From assembly GCA_019187195.1 (NCBI GenBank), contig JABAQT010000010.1, positions 1 to 47,288 of the forward strand: a stretch of 47,288 bases of DNA, given 5' to 3'. Positions 27,247 to 36,005 of this stretch are shown piece after piece. This DNA comes from Bryobacteraceae bacterium. GTDB lineage: Bacteria; Acidobacteriota; Terriglobia; Bryobacterales; Bryobacteraceae. The translations under genes were made by a program, and so were the position numbers. Every line of letters starts with the position of its first letter. Position 1 is the stretch's first letter. The notes beneath the pieces are model-generated. The model ran no database searches, was not told the DNA's origin, and was given only the letters and a program-made list of their open reading frames with translations.

Positions 27247-27342
27247 TTCGCCGCGCAATCTGACAAAGGAAAGGAGCCTTCCTGTGTCCCGCCGGGCTTT
27301 TGTTCGCCGTCTCGGCGCGGCGCCGGGAACGAGGGACTGCAC

Positions 27343-29091
27343 GTGAATCCGCGCCGCATCTCCCTGCTGTGGAAGATCTGGCTGTCCACCTCGGTGGCGT
27401 TGACAGCCATGTTCGCGCTGATGGGATATCTCGTGCAGGAGCGCGTGCAATACACCGCCTCGCGAAGTCTGCGGGATGAAGTGCAATCGAGCGCAAGAGC
27501 GTACCAGGCGTTGTGGGAGGAGCGGGTCGAGGCCCTTGAAACGCTCGTCCGCGTGTCCAGCGGTATGCCGGCGGCGCTGTCGGCCATCGGGAGCGGCGGA
27601 GCGGGTGCCCGGGCCTCCATGGCGGAAGTGTGGCGCCGTGCGCTCGGCAGAACGCGCGCGCACGCGTTCCTGTTGCTTTCCGGGGCCCGCGGTGAGGTGG
27701 TGATGGTTTTTCCGCGCGATTCGGCCGTTCCCGCGAACGTACCCGCGCTCGTCGAACACGCGCGGCGCTATTTCCCCCGCCAGGCCAAGGGCTTCTTCGT
27801 GGAGAACAGCGTTCTCCACCAGGTGGCCCTGACACCCGTCTACGACGCGGCCGGAAAGCTGAACGGAGCGCTCATGGCGGGGTTCCCCGTAAACGGCGCG
27901 GTAGCCCGGGAGTTGAAGGAGTCTACCGGACGCAGCGAGTTCATCTTCGCCGCCCGCGGACAGATATACGCATCCACCATGAGCGACCGCCTCACCGGAA
28001 CCGTGGTCCGTAATCTCTCGCGGGAGCCCTCGATGCTCGTCAGCGACGGAACCCACGAATATGTGCCCCTATCGCGCGACCTCGAGGACATCGAAGGCAA
28101 GGTAGTCGGCAAGCTTTACATTCTGCGATCGTTCGAGGATGCTCGCGAGAGCATCGCCGCGCTCCGGCGCAGGATCTTCTTCATCTGGGGCGCGGCAATT
28201 GTCATCGGACTGCTGGTGACCTACCTGGCCGCGGAGTGGATCGTCAAGCCGGTGAAGGATCTCGACAGGGCGGCCTCGGAAGTGGCGATGCAGAACTACA
28301 ACTGCCGTGTCTCCGTGGATAGCGACGATGAACTGGGACGCCTGGCGGCCACGTTCAACAAGATGTGCGAATCGCTGCAGTCGGCGCGCGCCGAACTCAT
28401 CCGCGGAGAGCGGATCGCCACCATTGGACGCCTCGCCTCGTCCATTGTTCATGACCTGCGAAATCCCCTCGCGGCCATCTATGGCGGCGCCGAACTGCTG
28501 GTGGATACGAAGCCCACTCCCGAACAGACCCGCAGAATTGCGGAAAGCATCTACAGGGCGTCCAGAAGAATCATGGACCTTCTGGACGACCTGGTCAGGG
28601 TCACACGGGGAAAAACGGGCCACGAGGAAGCCTGCCGGCTGGTGGATATCGTGCGCGAGGCGCTCAGCGCCATCGAAAGTCAGGCGCGGGCGCAGGGCGT
28701 CCGGCTCGTGGTGGACATCCCGGCGCGGATCGAAGTCGTGGCGGATCGCGTCCGCCTTTGCGGAGTGTTCGTGAACCTCGTGCAGAACGCGCTCGACGCG
28801 TTGCCCGGCGGGGGCGAAGTGCGGATCCAGGCTACCGCGGAAGCCGCCTGGGTTACCGCCGGGATCGCCGATACCGGACCGGGCATTCCACCCGGAATCC
28901 GGAGCCAGTTGTTCCAGCCGTTCGTAAGCCACGGCAAGAAGAACGGCTTGGGCTTGGGGCTGGCCCTGGCGCGGCAGACGGCGCTCGATCACGGAGGCGA
29001 TCTGTGGGCGGGTCCGGATGAGGGACGGGGAGCGCGGTTCTTCCTGCGCCTGCCCGTGCGCCCGGCTTCCGCGCCTGACCGCGGTCTCTAA
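27343..29091 (+). CDS. Membrane sensor histidine kinase with Cache-like sensor and HAMP
   Basis: 582 aa from a GTG start. First membrane helix about residues 10-30, then a periplasmic sensor of about 230 residues (with FVFPRD- and YDAAGKLNGALMAG-type strands, Cache-like), a second helix near 280-300 (IFFIWGAAIVIGLLVTYLA), and HAMP (VKDLDRAASEVA). The phosphoacceptor is H370 in SSIVHDLRNPLAAI. ATP-binding boxes are N (LVQNALDAL), G1 (DTGPGI) and G2 (GLGLGLAL). The ligand is unknown. It pairs with the upstream response regulator; the downstream exporter suggests a drug, bile-like or metal stress input. Confidence 0.92.
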   Translation: MNPRRISLLWKIWLSTSVALTAMFALMGYLVQERVQYTASRSLRDEVQSSARAYQALWEERVEALETLVRVSSGMPAALSAIGSGGAGARASMAEVWRRALGRTRAHAFLLLSGARGEVVMVFPRDSAVPANVPALVEHARRYFPRQAKGFFVENSVLHQVALTPVYDAAGKLNGALMAGFPVNGAVARELKESTGRSEFIFAARGQIYASTMSDRLTGTVVRNLSREPSMLVSDGTHEYVPLSRDLEDIEGKVVGKLYILRSFEDARESIAALRRRIFFIWGAAIVIGLLVTYLAAEWIVKPVKDLDRAASEVAMQNYNCRVSVDSDDELGRLAATFNKMCESLQSARAELIRGERIATIGRLASSIVHDLRNPLAAIYGGAELLVDTKPTPEQTRRIAESIYRASRRIMDLLDDLVRVTRGKTGHEEACRLVDIVREALSAIESQARAQGVRLVVDIPARIEVVADRVRLCGVFVNLVQNALDALPGGGEVRIQATAEAAWVTAGIADTGPGIPPGIRSQLFQPFVSHGKKNGLGLGLALARQTALDHGGDLWAGPDEGRGARFFLRLPVRPASAPDRGL

Positions 29092-29171
29092 CCCTCGCTC
29101 CATCACGCATATCCCCCAAGTGCGACAATCAAAATATGCGTTCATTAGTCTCGCGTTCGGAGTAGGCCGGA

Positions 29172-32100
29172 ATGTGGATTGTCCGAATCGCCCTCGACAG
29201 GCCCTACACTTTCATTGTTTTCGCTCTGCTGATCCTCATTCTCAGTCCTGTCATTATCCAGCGCACGCCCACCGATGTCTTCCCCAACATCGATATCCCC
29301 ATCATCGCCGCCTCGTTCAACTTCAGCGGCTTGAATGCCGAGGAGATGGAGCAGCGCATTACCTCCCAATACGAGCGCATCCTCACCACTACCGTCAACG
29401 ATATCGAGCACATCGAGTCCAGTTCGACCAATGGACGCACCATCGTCAAGGTCTTCTTTCAGCCCAACGCCGACGTCAACGCCGCAACCGCCCAGGTGGC
29501 GTCCGTCTCCCAATCCGTTCTGCGCCAGCTCCCCGCCGGCATCACCCCTCCCTTCATGCTCGTCTACAACGCCTCGAGCGTTCCCATACTCCAACTCGGC
29601 CTCGGCGGCGAAGGCCTCTCCGAGCAGCAACTCTTCGATTTCGGCGTTAACTTCATCCGCACCCGCCTCGTCGCCGTTCCCGGCTGCGTCATCCCCTTCC
29701 CGTATGGAGGCAAGCAGCGCCAGATCGTCGTCGATCTCGACCCCGCCGCGCTTCAATCCCGCGGCCTTTCTCCGGTCGACGTCGTCGCCGCCATGAACGC
29801 TCAAAACCTCATCGTTCCCGCCGGCACCTCGAAAATCGGACAGTTCGAATATGACGTGGATTTGAACGCCAGCCCCTCCAAAGTCGAGGAATTCAATAAT
29901 TTTCCCGTAAAAGTCGTCAACGGATCCCCCATCTTCATGCGCGACATCGCCCACGTCCGCGATGGCTTTTCCCCGCAAACCAACATCGTCCGCCAGGATG
30001 GCAAGCGCGCCGCCCTGCTCACCATCCTCAAGAACGGCAACGCCTCCACGCTCTCCGTCGTCGAGGGCGTTCGCAAGATGCTGCCGGCGGTTGCCGCCAC
30101 CCTGCCCCCATCCCTCCGCATTCAGCCGCTCGGGGACCAGTCCATCTTCGTCCGCGCCGCCGTCACGGGAGTCCTTCGCGAAGCGGTGCTCGCCGCCGCG
30201 CTCACCGGGATAATGGTCCTCATCTTCCTCGGAAGCTGGCGCAGCACCCTCATAATCGCCGTCTCCATCCCGCTTTCCATTCTCACCTCCGTAATGGCGC
30301 TCAGCTTCCTCCATGAAACGATCAACATCATGACTCTCGGCGGGTTGGCGCTCGCCGTCGGCATCCTTGTGGACGACGCCACCGTCACCATCGAAAACAT
30401 CGAGCGGTTCCTCGAGGAAGGACACGAGCTGCACTCCGCCATCCTCGAAGGGGCGGCCCAGATCGCTGTCCCCGCCCTCGTCTCCACGCTCTCCATCTGC
30501 ATTGTCTTTCTGCCCATGTTCTTCCTCACCGGCGTCGCGCGGTACCTCTTCATCCCCCTGGCCGAGGCCGTCGTCTTCGCCATGCTCGCCTCCTACGTCC
30601 TCTCCCGGACCCTCGTTCCCACCCTCGCCATGTATCTTCTGCGGCTGAAGTCTCACGCCCCCACCTACAACCCGTTCATCCTCTTCCAGCGCGCTTTTGA
30701 CCGCGCCTTCGCCGCCTTCCGCGCCGCCTATGTCAACGTCCTCACCCTGCTGCTGCACTTCCGCGCCGCCTTCGTCCCCCTCTTTCTCCTCGCCTGCTGC
30801 TCCGCGTTCCTGCTCTACCCCTGGCTCGGTCAGGATTTCTTTCCCACCTCCGATACCGGCCAGTTCAAGCTGCATCTGCGCGCCAAGACCGGAACGCGCA
30901 TCGAGGAGACCGCCCGCATCTGCGATCTCGTCGAACAGTCCATTCGCCGCCACATCCCGGGCGCGGAACTGGCCGGCATCCTCGATGAAATCGGCATGCC
31001 GTACTCGAGCATCAACACCATCTACAGCAACTCGGCGCCCGTCGGGTCCGCCGACGCCGATATCTTCGTCACTCTCAAGGAAACTCACCGCCCCACCGGA
31101 GAGTACGTGCGCGCCCTGCGCGCCGCCCTCCCGCGCGAATTCCCCGGCGTCGCGTTCTACTTTCTCCCCTCCGACATCATCAGCCAGATCCTCAATTTCG
31201 GACTCCCCGCTCCAATCGACATCCAGATCGTCGGCAAGAACGTGGAAGCCAACCGCGTCCTCGCCAGCAACATCATGAACCAGTTGCGGCGGATTCCCGG
31301 CATCGCCGACCTCCGCATCCAGCAGGTGTTCGACCAGCCCAAACTCCACCTTGTCACCGATCGCGTCAAGGCCGCTCAAAGCGGCTACACCCAAGCCGAC
31401 GTGGCCCGCAGCCTCCTCATCTCCCTCAGCGGCAGCTTTCAGACACAACCCACCTTCTGGCTCAATCCCGACAACGGCGTCAGTTACAACGTCGTCACGC
31501 AAACGCCGCAGTACGCCACCGGCTCCCTTCAGGACTTGGGCGGAATTCCGCTCTCTCAACAGGGCGCCAGCGCGCCGCAAATCCTCCGCAATGTCACCTC
31601 CCTTCATCGCGGCAGCGGGATGGCCAACGTCGACCACTACAACATTCAACGCGCCGTGGATATCTACGGCGGCGTCGACGGCCGTGATCTCGGCAGCGTC
31701 GGCGAGGAAGTCGAACGCATCGTCGACGCCAACCGCAAGAATCTCGTTCGAGGTTCGGAGATGAATCTGCGCGGGCAGGTGGCCACCATGCGTTCCTCCT
31801 TCGTCAGCCTGCGGGCGGGCCTGCTCTTCGCCGTCCTGCTGGTCTATCTGCTCATCGTGGTCAACTTTCAATCGTGGCTCGATCCGTTCATCATCATCAG
31901 CGCCCTTCCCGCCGCCCTCGCCGGCATTGTGCTCATCCTCTTCCTCACCCACACCACCCTGAGTGTCCCCGCCATGATGGGAGCCATCATGTGCATGGGA
32001 GTCGCCACCGCCAACAGCATCCTCGTCATCGCCTTCGCCAAGGATATTCTGCTGAAGACGGGAGATCCCGTCGGCGCGGCGCTCGCGGCCGGCGCCACGC

Positions 32101-32324
32101 GTTTTCGCCCCGTGCTCATGACCGCGCTGGCCATGATCATCGGCATGGTCCCCATGGCGTTGGGAATGGGAGAAGGCGGTGAACAGAACGCACCGCTGGG
32201 ACGGGCCGTAATAGGCGGATTGCTCGTCGCCACCGTCGCCACGCTCACCTTCGTCCCCGCCGTCTTCAGCCTGTTGCATCGCCGGCGCCCGCCGAATCCG
32301 CCGGACCTGGCGCTGGCGGAGTGA
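29172..32324 (+). CDS. RND-family efflux pump (AcrB/HAE1-like inner-membrane transporter)
   Basis: 1050 aa, the usual length. Twelve membrane segments in the two-halves arrangement with two large periplasmic loops. The first helix holds MWIVRIALDRPYTFIVFALL. Helix four carries GILVDDATVTIENIERFL with the proton-relay Asp-Asp pair. It exchanges protons for substrate and passes it to an outer-membrane channel through a periplasmic adaptor. The adaptor and outer-membrane factor genes follow, giving a complete tripartite exporter. Substrate class (drug or metal) is not clear; the DDA form of the proton relay fits hydrophobic-drug (HAE1) rather than heavy-metal pumps. CGGAGTAGG precedes the ATG. 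Confidence 0.95.
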   Translation: MWIVRIALDRPYTFIVFALLILILSPVIIQRTPTDVFPNIDIPIIAASFNFSGLNAEEMEQRITSQYERILTTTVNDIEHIESSSTNGRTIVKVFFQPNADVNAATAQVASVSQSVLRQLPAGITPPFMLVYNASSVPILQLGLGGEGLSEQQLFDFGVNFIRTRLVAVPGCVIPFPYGGKQRQIVVDLDPAALQSRGLSPVDVVAAMNAQNLIVPAGTSKIGQFEYDVDLNASPSKVEEFNNFPVKVVNGSPIFMRDIAHVRDGFSPQTNIVRQDGKRAALLTILKNGNASTLSVVEGVRKMLPAVAATLPPSLRIQPLGDQSIFVRAAVTGVLREAVLAAALTGIMVLIFLGSWRSTLIIAVSIPLSILTSVMALSFLHETINIMTLGGLALAVGILVDDATVTIENIERFLEEGHELHSAILEGAAQIAVPALVSTLSICIVFLPMFFLTGVARYLFIPLAEAVVFAMLASYVLSRTLVPTLAMYLLRLKSHAPTYNPFILFQRAFDRAFAAFRAAYVNVLTLLLHFRAAFVPLFLLACCSAFLLYPWLGQDFFPTSDTGQFKLHLRAKTGTRIEETARICDLVEQSIRRHIPGAELAGILDEIGMPYSSINTIYSNSAPVGSADADIFVTLKETHRPTGEYVRALRAALPREFPGVAFYFLPSDIISQILNFGLPAPIDIQIVGKNVEANRVLASNIMNQLRRIPGIADLRIQQVFDQPKLHLVTDRVKAAQSGYTQADVARSLLISLSGSFQTQPTFWLNPDNGVSYNVVTQTPQYATGSLQDLGGIPLSQQGASAPQILRNVTSLHRGSGMANVDHYNIQRAVDIYGGVDGRDLGSVGEEVERIVDANRKNLVRGSEMNLRGQVATMRSSFVSLRAGLLFAVLLVYLLIVVNFQSWLDPFIIISALPAALAGIVLILFLTHTTLSVPAMMGAIMCMGVATANSILVIAFAKDILLKTGDPVGAALAAGATRFRPVLMTALAMIIGMVPMALGMGEGGEQNAPLGRAVIGGLLVATVATLTFVPAVFSLLHRRRPPNPPDLALAE

Positions 32325-32340
32325 GGACCGGAGAAAGAAA

Positions 32341-33558
32341 ATGACAAGAGAGGAAATGAGAGAGCCCCAGGAGCACAATCAAAGCGGGGTCGCGCGTCCG
32401 CCGAACTCCCGCCTCACCCTGTTCGTGCTGGCCGCCGTGATTGTAGCAGCCGCCGCCGTGCTCTATTCCGCCATCCACTCCGGAATGCGCGCCCGCGTTG
32501 AAGCCAACTCCGTCCTGAAGCAGGATACCCTCGATATGGCGGTGCCCACCGTGGCCGTTGTCCGCCCTCAACCCGGTTCCTCCGCCGAGGAGATCGTCCT
32601 TCCCGGCAACGCCCAGGCGTTTGTCGCAACCCCCATCTTCGCCCGCGTCAGCGGCTACCTCAGAAAATGGTATTCCGATATCGGCAGCCGCGTGAAAGCC
32701 GGAGATCTGCTCGCGGAGATCGAAACACCCGAACTTGATCAGCAACTGAACCAGGCCCGCGCCGATCTCAACACCGCACAGGCGAACTACGAATTGGCCC
32801 GCATCACCGCCGAACGGTATGAGAATCTGCTGAAGACCGAAGCGGTCGCGCGCCAGGATGCCGATAACAAAGCCGGCGATATGCGGGCCAAGAAAGCCGT
32901 CGTGGCCTCCGCCGCCTCGAACGTGCGGCGGCTCGAGGAGTTGCAGCGCTTTCAGAAGGTCTACGCCCCCTTTGATGGCGTCATCACCGCCCGCAACACG
33001 GATATCGGCGCGCTCATTGACGCCGGCGCCAACTCGCCCGGCAAGGAACTCTTCTCCCTCTCGGCCACGCACCGCCTCCGCGTATTCGTGAACGTCCCCC
33101 AAACCTACTTCCGCTGGGCCGCCGTTGGCAAGCTTGCCGATCTCACCCTCGCCGAATATCCGGGCCGCGTCTTCACCGGCAGAATCGCCCGCACCGCCGA
33201 TGCGATTGACCCTGCCTCCCGCACCCTCCTGACGGAAGTGGACGTGGAAAACAAGACCGGCGAACTCCTCCCCGGCGCTTTCCTCTCCGTCCATCTCCGC
33301 GTGGGAGCCAGATCGGGAGCGGTCAGCCTTCCCGCCAACACCTTGATCTTCCGGGCGGCCGGATTACAGGTGGCCGTGGTTCGGGACGGTAAAGCCATCC
33401 TCGTTCCCGTAACCATGTCGCGGGATTTCGGCGTCGAGGTTGAACTGTCCCATGGCGTCACCACTGCCGACCTCGTGATCGAAAACCCCTCCGATTCGCT
33501 CACCTCGGGAACTCCCGTGCGCGCCGTTGAAGTGCAACCGGGGAAGGCCGCGAAGTGA
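32341..33558 (+). CDS. RND periplasmic adaptor (membrane fusion protein)
   Basis: 405 aa with a GGAGAAAG site. N-terminal anchor helix about residues 22-42 (LTLFVLAAVIVAAAAVL). Then the barrel-sandwich halves (FVATPIFARVSGYLRKWYSDIGSRV and KVYAPFDGVITARNTDIGALI), separated by an alpha-helical hairpin (about 140-205). A beta-barrel and a membrane-proximal domain complete it. It bridges the RND pump to the outer-membrane channel. It begins 16 bases after the pump gene and ends overlapping the next start (GTGA). Confidence 0.94.
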   Translation: MTREEMREPQEHNQSGVARPPNSRLTLFVLAAVIVAAAAVLYSAIHSGMRARVEANSVLKQDTLDMAVPTVAVVRPQPGSSAEEIVLPGNAQAFVATPIFARVSGYLRKWYSDIGSRVKAGDLLAEIETPELDQQLNQARADLNTAQANYELARITAERYENLLKTEAVARQDADNKAGDMRAKKAVVASAASNVRRLEELQRFQKVYAPFDGVITARNTDIGALIDAGANSPGKELFSLSATHRLRVFVNVPQTYFRWAAVGKLADLTLAEYPGRVFTGRIARTADAIDPASRTLLTEVDVENKTGELLPGAFLSVHLRVGARSGAVSLPANTLIFRAAGLQVAVVRDGKAILVPVTMSRDFGVEVELSHGVTTADLVIENPSDSLTSGTPVRAVEVQPGKAAK

Positions 33559-34991
33559 AGCGCCCTTTCCTGCCATGGGCCATCGCCCTTGGGTTATCCG
33601 GCTGCGCTGTGGGTCCACGGTACACCCGTCCACCGGTCCCCACGGCCCCGGCCGACAATGGACGGCTTCCCGCCCACTACAAGGAATCAAACGGCTGGAA
33701 ACAGGCTCAACCCGCTGATCATACCCTCCGCGCCGAATGGTGGAAGGCGTTCCGGAATCCCGAACTGGATAGCCTCGAGGCTCAGATCGAGGTCTCCAAT
33801 CAGACTCTCAAAGCGGCCGAAGCCCGGTTCCGGCAGGCGCGCGCCCTGGTCGCCCGGAGCCGGTCCGCCCTTTACCCCAACCTCTCCACCTTCCCCTCCA
33901 TCACCACCAACCGCCTTTCCGCGAACAGCGCCAACCGCCCCGCCAATGTGCGCGAGTACTCCAATCTCGTGGCGCCGGTCGATTTCTCCTACGAACTCGA
34001 TGCCTGGGGCCGCATCCGCCGTTCCATCGCCGCCGCGCGCGAGGAACTGCAGGCTACCGCCGCCGACCTCGAAACCCTCCGCCTCAGCCTGCACGCCGAA
34101 ATGGCGCTCGCTTACTTCGGCCTCCGCGGTCTCGACGCGCAAGCGCAACTCCTCAGCCGCACCCTCGTCACCTACCAGAGGGCGCTCGAACTCACGGAAA
34201 GCCAGTTTGCCGGAGGTCTCGCCTCCGGCACGGAAGTCGCGCAGGCGCGCACGCAGTTGGAAACCACCCGCGCCCAGTACATCGCCATCGCCGCCGCCCG
34301 CGCCAACTTCGAGCACGCCATCGCCGTGCTCGCCGGGCGAACTCCGGAGTCCTTATCCCTTCCCACTGCTCCCCTGGTTCAGGAACCGCCCGTCATTCCC
34401 ACCGGCGTGCCCTCCCAATTGCTCGAACGCCGCCCCGACATCGCCGCCGCCGAGCGCCGCATGGCCGAAGCCAATGAGGGAATCGGCATCGCCCGGGCAG
34501 CCTTCTTCCCGAGCCTCTTCATCACCATCGCCGGAGGACTCCAGGGCGACTCGTTCGCCAACTGGTTTGCCTGGCCCAGCCGCTTCTGGGCGCTCGGCCC
34601 CAGTTCCCTGCAAACCCTCTTCGACGCCGGCCGCCGCCGCGCCGTCCAGGAAGAAGCCACCGCCGGCTATGAAGCCGCCGTCGCTAATTATCGCGATACT
34701 GCTCTCCAGGCCTTTCAGCAGGTCGAAGACAGCCTCTCCACGCTCCGCACGCTCGAGCAGGAATCGAAGGCCCAGCATGACGCCGTCGTGGCCGCCGCGC
34801 GCTGGCTCGAACTCTCCATGCGGCGCTACACCGGCGGACTCGTCACCTACCTCGAAGTCGTCAGCGCGCAAAGCATCTCCCTTGCCAACCAGCGCGTCGA
34901 AGTCGACCTCCTTCGCCAGCGCATGGATGCCACCGTCCTTCTCATCAAAGCCCTCGGCGGCGGCTGGGACGCCAGCAAACTGCCCCGGTAG
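33555..34991 (+). CDS. Outer-membrane efflux lipoprotein (NodT/OprM family)
   Basis: 478 aa from a GTG that overlaps the adaptor's stop. The lipoprotein signal ends at LSGCAVGP (Cys about residue 17), typical of NodT proteins; PRYTRPPVP follows. Two OEP repeats follow, each with the long coiled-coil helices of a TolC-like channel (LDSLEAQIEVSNQTLKAAEAR, then RRPDIAAAERRMAEAN). Three copies make the channel through the outer membrane. It completes the RND system. The tRNA gene is the next feature, 66 bases on. Confidence 0.93.
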   Translation: MKRPFLPWAIALGLSGCAVGPRYTRPPVPTAPADNGRLPAHYKESNGWKQAQPADHTLRAEWWKAFRNPELDSLEAQIEVSNQTLKAAEARFRQARALVARSRSALYPNLSTFPSITTNRLSANSANRPANVREYSNLVAPVDFSYELDAWGRIRRSIAAAREELQATAADLETLRLSLHAEMALAYFGLRGLDAQAQLLSRTLVTYQRALELTESQFAGGLASGTEVAQARTQLETTRAQYIAIAAARANFEHAIAVLAGRTPESLSLPTAPLVQEPPVIPTGVPSQLLERRPDIAAAERRMAEANEGIGIARAAFFPSLFITIAGGLQGDSFANWFAWPSRFWALGPSSLQTLFDAGRRRAVQEEATAGYEAAVANYRDTALQAFQQVEDSLSTLRTLEQESKAQHDAVVAAARWLELSMRRYTGGLVTYLEVVSAQSISLANQRVEVDLLRQRMDATVLLIKALGGGWDASKLPR

Positions 34992-35057
34992 GCGGCTGGC
35001 CTCCCGATGGAGATGGAAGCAACCCCCGGGTGATATTCTTGAAAGAGGTTTGCCTGA

Positions 35058-35133
35058 GGGCCCTTAGCACAGCGGTTAGTGCAGCGGACTCATAATCCGT
35101 TGGTCGTAGGTTCAAATCCTACAGGGCCCACCA
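35058..35133 (+). tRNA. tRNA with anticodon CAU, most like tRNA-Ile2 (lysidine type)
   Basis: 76 bases: acceptor GGGCCCT pairs with AGGGCCC (35123-35129), discriminator A, encoded CCA at 35131-35133. The anticodon stem GCGGA/TCCGT holds the loop CTCATAA with anticodon CAT. CTCATAA also occurs in elongator tRNA-Met, but the acceptor and D-arm (GGGCCCTTAGC) and the overall pattern resemble E. coli tRNA-Ile2. That type needs C34 modified to lysidine by TilS to read AUA. tRNA-fMet is excluded by the paired first base pair. Position and structure are certain; the amino acid is less so. Confidence 0.9.
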
Positions 35134-35145
35134 GACTCCCGCTGG

Positions 35146-35952
35146 TCATTCGTCACCCCTCTGCCGTGCGCGCGCGATGCCTCTGTGCGAGGCGCGGATG
35201 AACCGGACCATGTGCCGGGCGTGCGCGCCGCCGAGTTCCGCTTCGATTCGGAGAAGCGCCTCGGACAGCTTGAGCCCCGAACGGTACAGCAGCCGGTAGG
35301 CGGTTTTCACTTCGGCGATTTCGGCGGCCTCGAAGCCGGCGCGCTTCAGGCCGACCAGGTTCACTCCCCTGGGGGCGACATTGAAATCCGAATAAAGGAG
35401 AAACGGCGGCAGGTCGCTGTTGACCCGCGTGTTTCCTCCCACCATGGCGAGACGCCCGATCTTCGAGAACTGGTGGATGACGACCCCGCCCGAAATGAAT
35501 GCCTGATCCTCCACTTCCACATACCCGGCAACCAGCGCGCAACTGGCGATGACACACTGGTTGCCGATAATGCAGTTGTGGGCGATATGCCCGCTCGTCA
35601 TGATGTAGTTCTCATCGCCCACCACCGTCGCCGACTCGGGCTTGGTGCCGCGCGAGATCGTGTAGTGTTCGCGGATCTTGTTCCCTCTCCCGATCCGCAG
35701 ATAACTGCGCTCGCCCGTGAAAGCCTTGTCGAGCGGATCGGTGCCGAGGGCGGTACCGGCGGAAATTTCGTTGCCCTCGCCCATCTCTGTCCATCGCTTC
35801 ACATAAACATAAGGCTCCAGGCGGCAGAAGGCTCCAATCACCACATCGCTTTCGATGACGCAATACTCGCCGATCACCGCCCGCGCCCCGATGACCGCCT
35901 CGGGATGGACGCGGGCAGTGGGCGCAATGGAAGCCGAGGGGTCAATAGGCAT
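35146..35952 (-). CDS. lpxA: UDP-N-acetylglucosamine acyltransferase LpxA
   Basis: 268 aa from the ATG at 35952. The N-terminal part is a left-handed beta-helix of hexapeptide repeats (PTARVHPEAVIGARAVIG and onward). The catalytic His is H125 in GHIAHNCIIGNQCVIAS, the same number as in E. coli. The C-terminal helical domain follows from about residue 190 (GVNLVGLKRAGFEAAEI). It moves a 3-hydroxyacyl chain from ACP to O3 of UDP-GlcNAc, the first step of lipid A synthesis. Unlike the classic fabZ-lpxA-lpxB cluster it stands alone, divergent from lpxD, with the tRNA at its 3' end. Confidence 0.95.
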   Translation of the reverse strand: MPIDPSASIAPTARVHPEAVIGARAVIGEYCVIESDVVIGAFCRLEPYVYVKRWTEMGEGNEISAGTALGTDPLDKAFTGERSYLRIGRGNKIREHYTISRGTKPESATVVGDENYIMTSGHIAHNCIIGNQCVIASCALVAGYVEVEDQAFISGGVVIHQFSKIGRLAMVGGNTRVNSDLPPFLLYSDFNVAPRGVNLVGLKRAGFEAAEIAEVKTAYRLLYRSGLKLSEALLRIEAELGGAHARHMVRFIRASHRGIARARQRGDE

Positions 35953-35966
35953 ACTCTTAATCGTAG

Positions 35967-35985
35967 GGCAGGCCCGCGGCCTGCC
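35967..35985. repeat. Palindrome between divergent lpxA and lpxD
   Basis: GGCAGGCC, centre CGC, GGCCTGCC: perfect 8-bp arms in the 53-base gap between two divergent starts. It could be an operator, or a copy of a dispersed GC-rich intergenic palindrome. Only a genome search would tell. Confidence 0.5.
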
Positions 35986-36005
35986 ACAAAGGAGAGTCTC
36001 GAGAC

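Noticed and set aside
29145..32378. A 1077-codon open frame on the minus strand opposite the RND pump
   Set aside because: It is the antisense shadow of the pump: low-complexity Gly/Glu/Asp-rich translation with no family features, while the plus frame has all RND motifs.
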